Made by a program: the position numbers and the translations under genes. The notes beneath the pieces are model-generated. The model saw only the letters and a program-made list of their open reading frames with translations, made no database searches and was not told where the DNA came from. Shown in pieces: positions 4,759 to 5,765 of a stretch of 5,765 nucleotides of DNA. The DNA is from Gammaproteobacteria bacterium UBA6173 (GTDB taxonomy: Bacteria > Pseudomonadota > Gammaproteobacteria > Pseudomonadales > Pseudohongiellaceae). The number at the start of each line of letters is the position of its first letter. The first letter of the stretch is position 1. Location: positions 4,518-10,282 of the forward strand of contig DITX01000205.1 of the NCBI GenBank assembly GCA_002422225.1. Direction: 5' to 3'.

Positions 4759-5765
4759 GCTACATACTCCTCAAGCAGTTTTTCTTCAGATAATTGCGGA
4801 CCGTTTAATGCTTTACGAATGGCGACCCCCGCCAGTACCGCCATCACCACAACAACAACCATAAAGAAACCAGTCATAAATGCATCGATGCGATCATTAA
4901 ACACTACGGCATTCATCTGAGCCATAGTGGTCGCAGGTGCAAGTACATCACCCCGCTCAATAGCATCGGTGAACACACGGGCATGCGCCAGGAAACCAAT
5001 CGCAGGAATTTCACTGAATAGTTTCTGCCAGCCAGCAAACATGGTGATCAGCAATACCCAAACTGCAGGCACGGCCGACACTAGTGCCAACTTGCCCCGA
5101 CCCAGACGCACCAGCGCAACGGTAGCAAGGATCAATGCAATGCCCGCCAGCATCTGATTGGAGATGCCAAACAACGCCCACAAGGTATTGATACCGCCGA
5201 ATGGATCAGAAACGCCTTGATACAGGAAGTAGCCCCAACCCGATACCACAATCGCTGTCGCTAACAAGCTCGCAACATGGTTATTGGTATCTTTCATGGC
5301 TGGCACAGCCATGCCCATCAGATCCTGCATGAGGAATCGACAAACGCGGGTTCCGGCATCAACTGTGGTCAGGATAAACAAGGCTTCAAACAGAATGGCA
5401 AAGTGGTACCAGAACGGCATCATCGCGGTACCCCCCATTGCCTGTGACAGGATATGTGCCATACCCACCGCAAACGTTGGCGCGCCACCTGTACGAGACA
5501 GGATCGTGCTCTCGCCCATGTCGGACGCCAATTGATCCAGCATCTCTGGCGTCACCACAAAACCCCACTGGCTAATGGTTTCAGCGGCGCTTTGTACCGT
5601 TGTACCAATGACACCCGGACCACTATTGAGCGCAAAATACACCCCAGGCTCAAGCACGCAGGCAGCGACCAAAGCCATGATCGCAACAAAGGACTCAGTC
5701 AACATTGCGCCATAACCAATCGGGCGAATGTGCGATTCATTGTCGATCATTTTGGGTGTAGTACC
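4755..5765 (-). CDS. cstA: Carbon starvation protein CstA / pyruvate transporter family, C-terminal part
   Basis: Only the last 336 residues are present; the N-terminal half (full length about 690) is past the right edge. The frame is open to the edge, starting at the conserved GTTPK. It is a multi-spanning inner-membrane transporter of the CstA/BtsT family, peptide and pyruvate uptake proteins induced by carbon starvation in E. coli. Family blocks in the visible part: IGYGAMLTESFVAIMALVAA (16-35), RTGGAPTFAVGMAH (91-104), FWYHFAILFEALFI (118-131) with VDAGTR (135-140), and LWALFGISNQMLAG (195-208). Hydrophobic membrane segments are visible at about 25-45, 120-134, 166-184, 196-219, 227-246 and 295-316. 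The tail is short and acidic (EEKLLEEYVA) and ends before the His-rich tail of E. coli CstA would begin. I cannot tell CstA from BtsT (YjiY) orthology on this fragment. It is followed directly by ybdD. Confidence 0.93.
   Translation of the reverse strand, partial: GTTPKMIDNESHIRPIGYGAMLTESFVAIMALVAACVLEPGVYFALNSGPGVIGTTVQSAAETISQWGFVVTPEMLDQLASDMGESTILSRTGGAPTFAVGMAHILSQAMGGTAMMPFWYHFAILFEALFILTTVDAGTRVCRFLMQDLMGMAVPAMKDTNNHVASLLATAIVVSGWGYFLYQGVSDPFGGINTLWALFGISNQMLAGIALILATVALVRLGRGKLALVSAVPAVWVLLITMFAGWQKLFSEIPAIGFLAHARVFTDAIERGDVLAPATTMAQMNAVVFNDRIDAFMTGFFMVVVVVMAVLAGVAIRKALNGPQLSEEKLLEEYVA

Overview
The window looks like chromosomal DNA from a gammaproteobacterium, probably marine or aquatic. 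This rests on the near-textbook proteobacterial KatG, the cstA-ybdD pair, and a ParD-like/methionine-aminopeptidase pair of a kind I recall from gammaproteobacteria. GC content is moderate. The genus cannot be fixed from this sequence.

Layout: (1) katG, a catalase-peroxidase, lies on the minus strand and is cut by the left edge about 15 codons before its expected stop. (2) A 208-bp divergent intergenic region holds an excellent match to one OxyR dyad (2275-2289), a katG promoter candidate, and a candidate promoter for the gene on the other side. (3) On the plus strand is a predicted lipoprotein with an NHL beta-propeller. It can be aligned to the lyase domain (PAL) of peptidylglycine alpha-amidating monooxygenase, but two key active-site positions are changed. 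(4) A 198-bp spacer contains a very long imperfect hairpin (about 3598-3686), a second smaller dyad, and an AT-rich multi-half-site operator. (5) Next comes a two-gene plus-strand operon: a ParD-like ribbon-helix-helix protein whose stop codon overlaps the start of a type I methionine aminopeptidase that has lost about 108 internal residues in frame. (6) After a short convergent spacer, a minus-strand operon contains cstA (only the C-terminal 336 residues are in the window) and ybdD, overlapping by ATGA.

How the parts fit together: katG detoxifies peroxide and is probably OxyR-controlled. The divergent lipoprotein may share that control, which is inference. CstA with YbdD is the family of carbon-starvation/pyruvate transporters and its small partner. 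The most unusual locus is the ParD-like/mini-MAP unit. It keeps operon architecture, translational coupling and an autoregulatory-looking operator, but its enzyme lacks two of the five metal ligands. The deletion appears to join two equivalent VKxG motifs of the internally duplicated pita-bread fold, leaving roughly a single repeat. It is either a freshly disabled gene or a repurposed non-catalytic protein.
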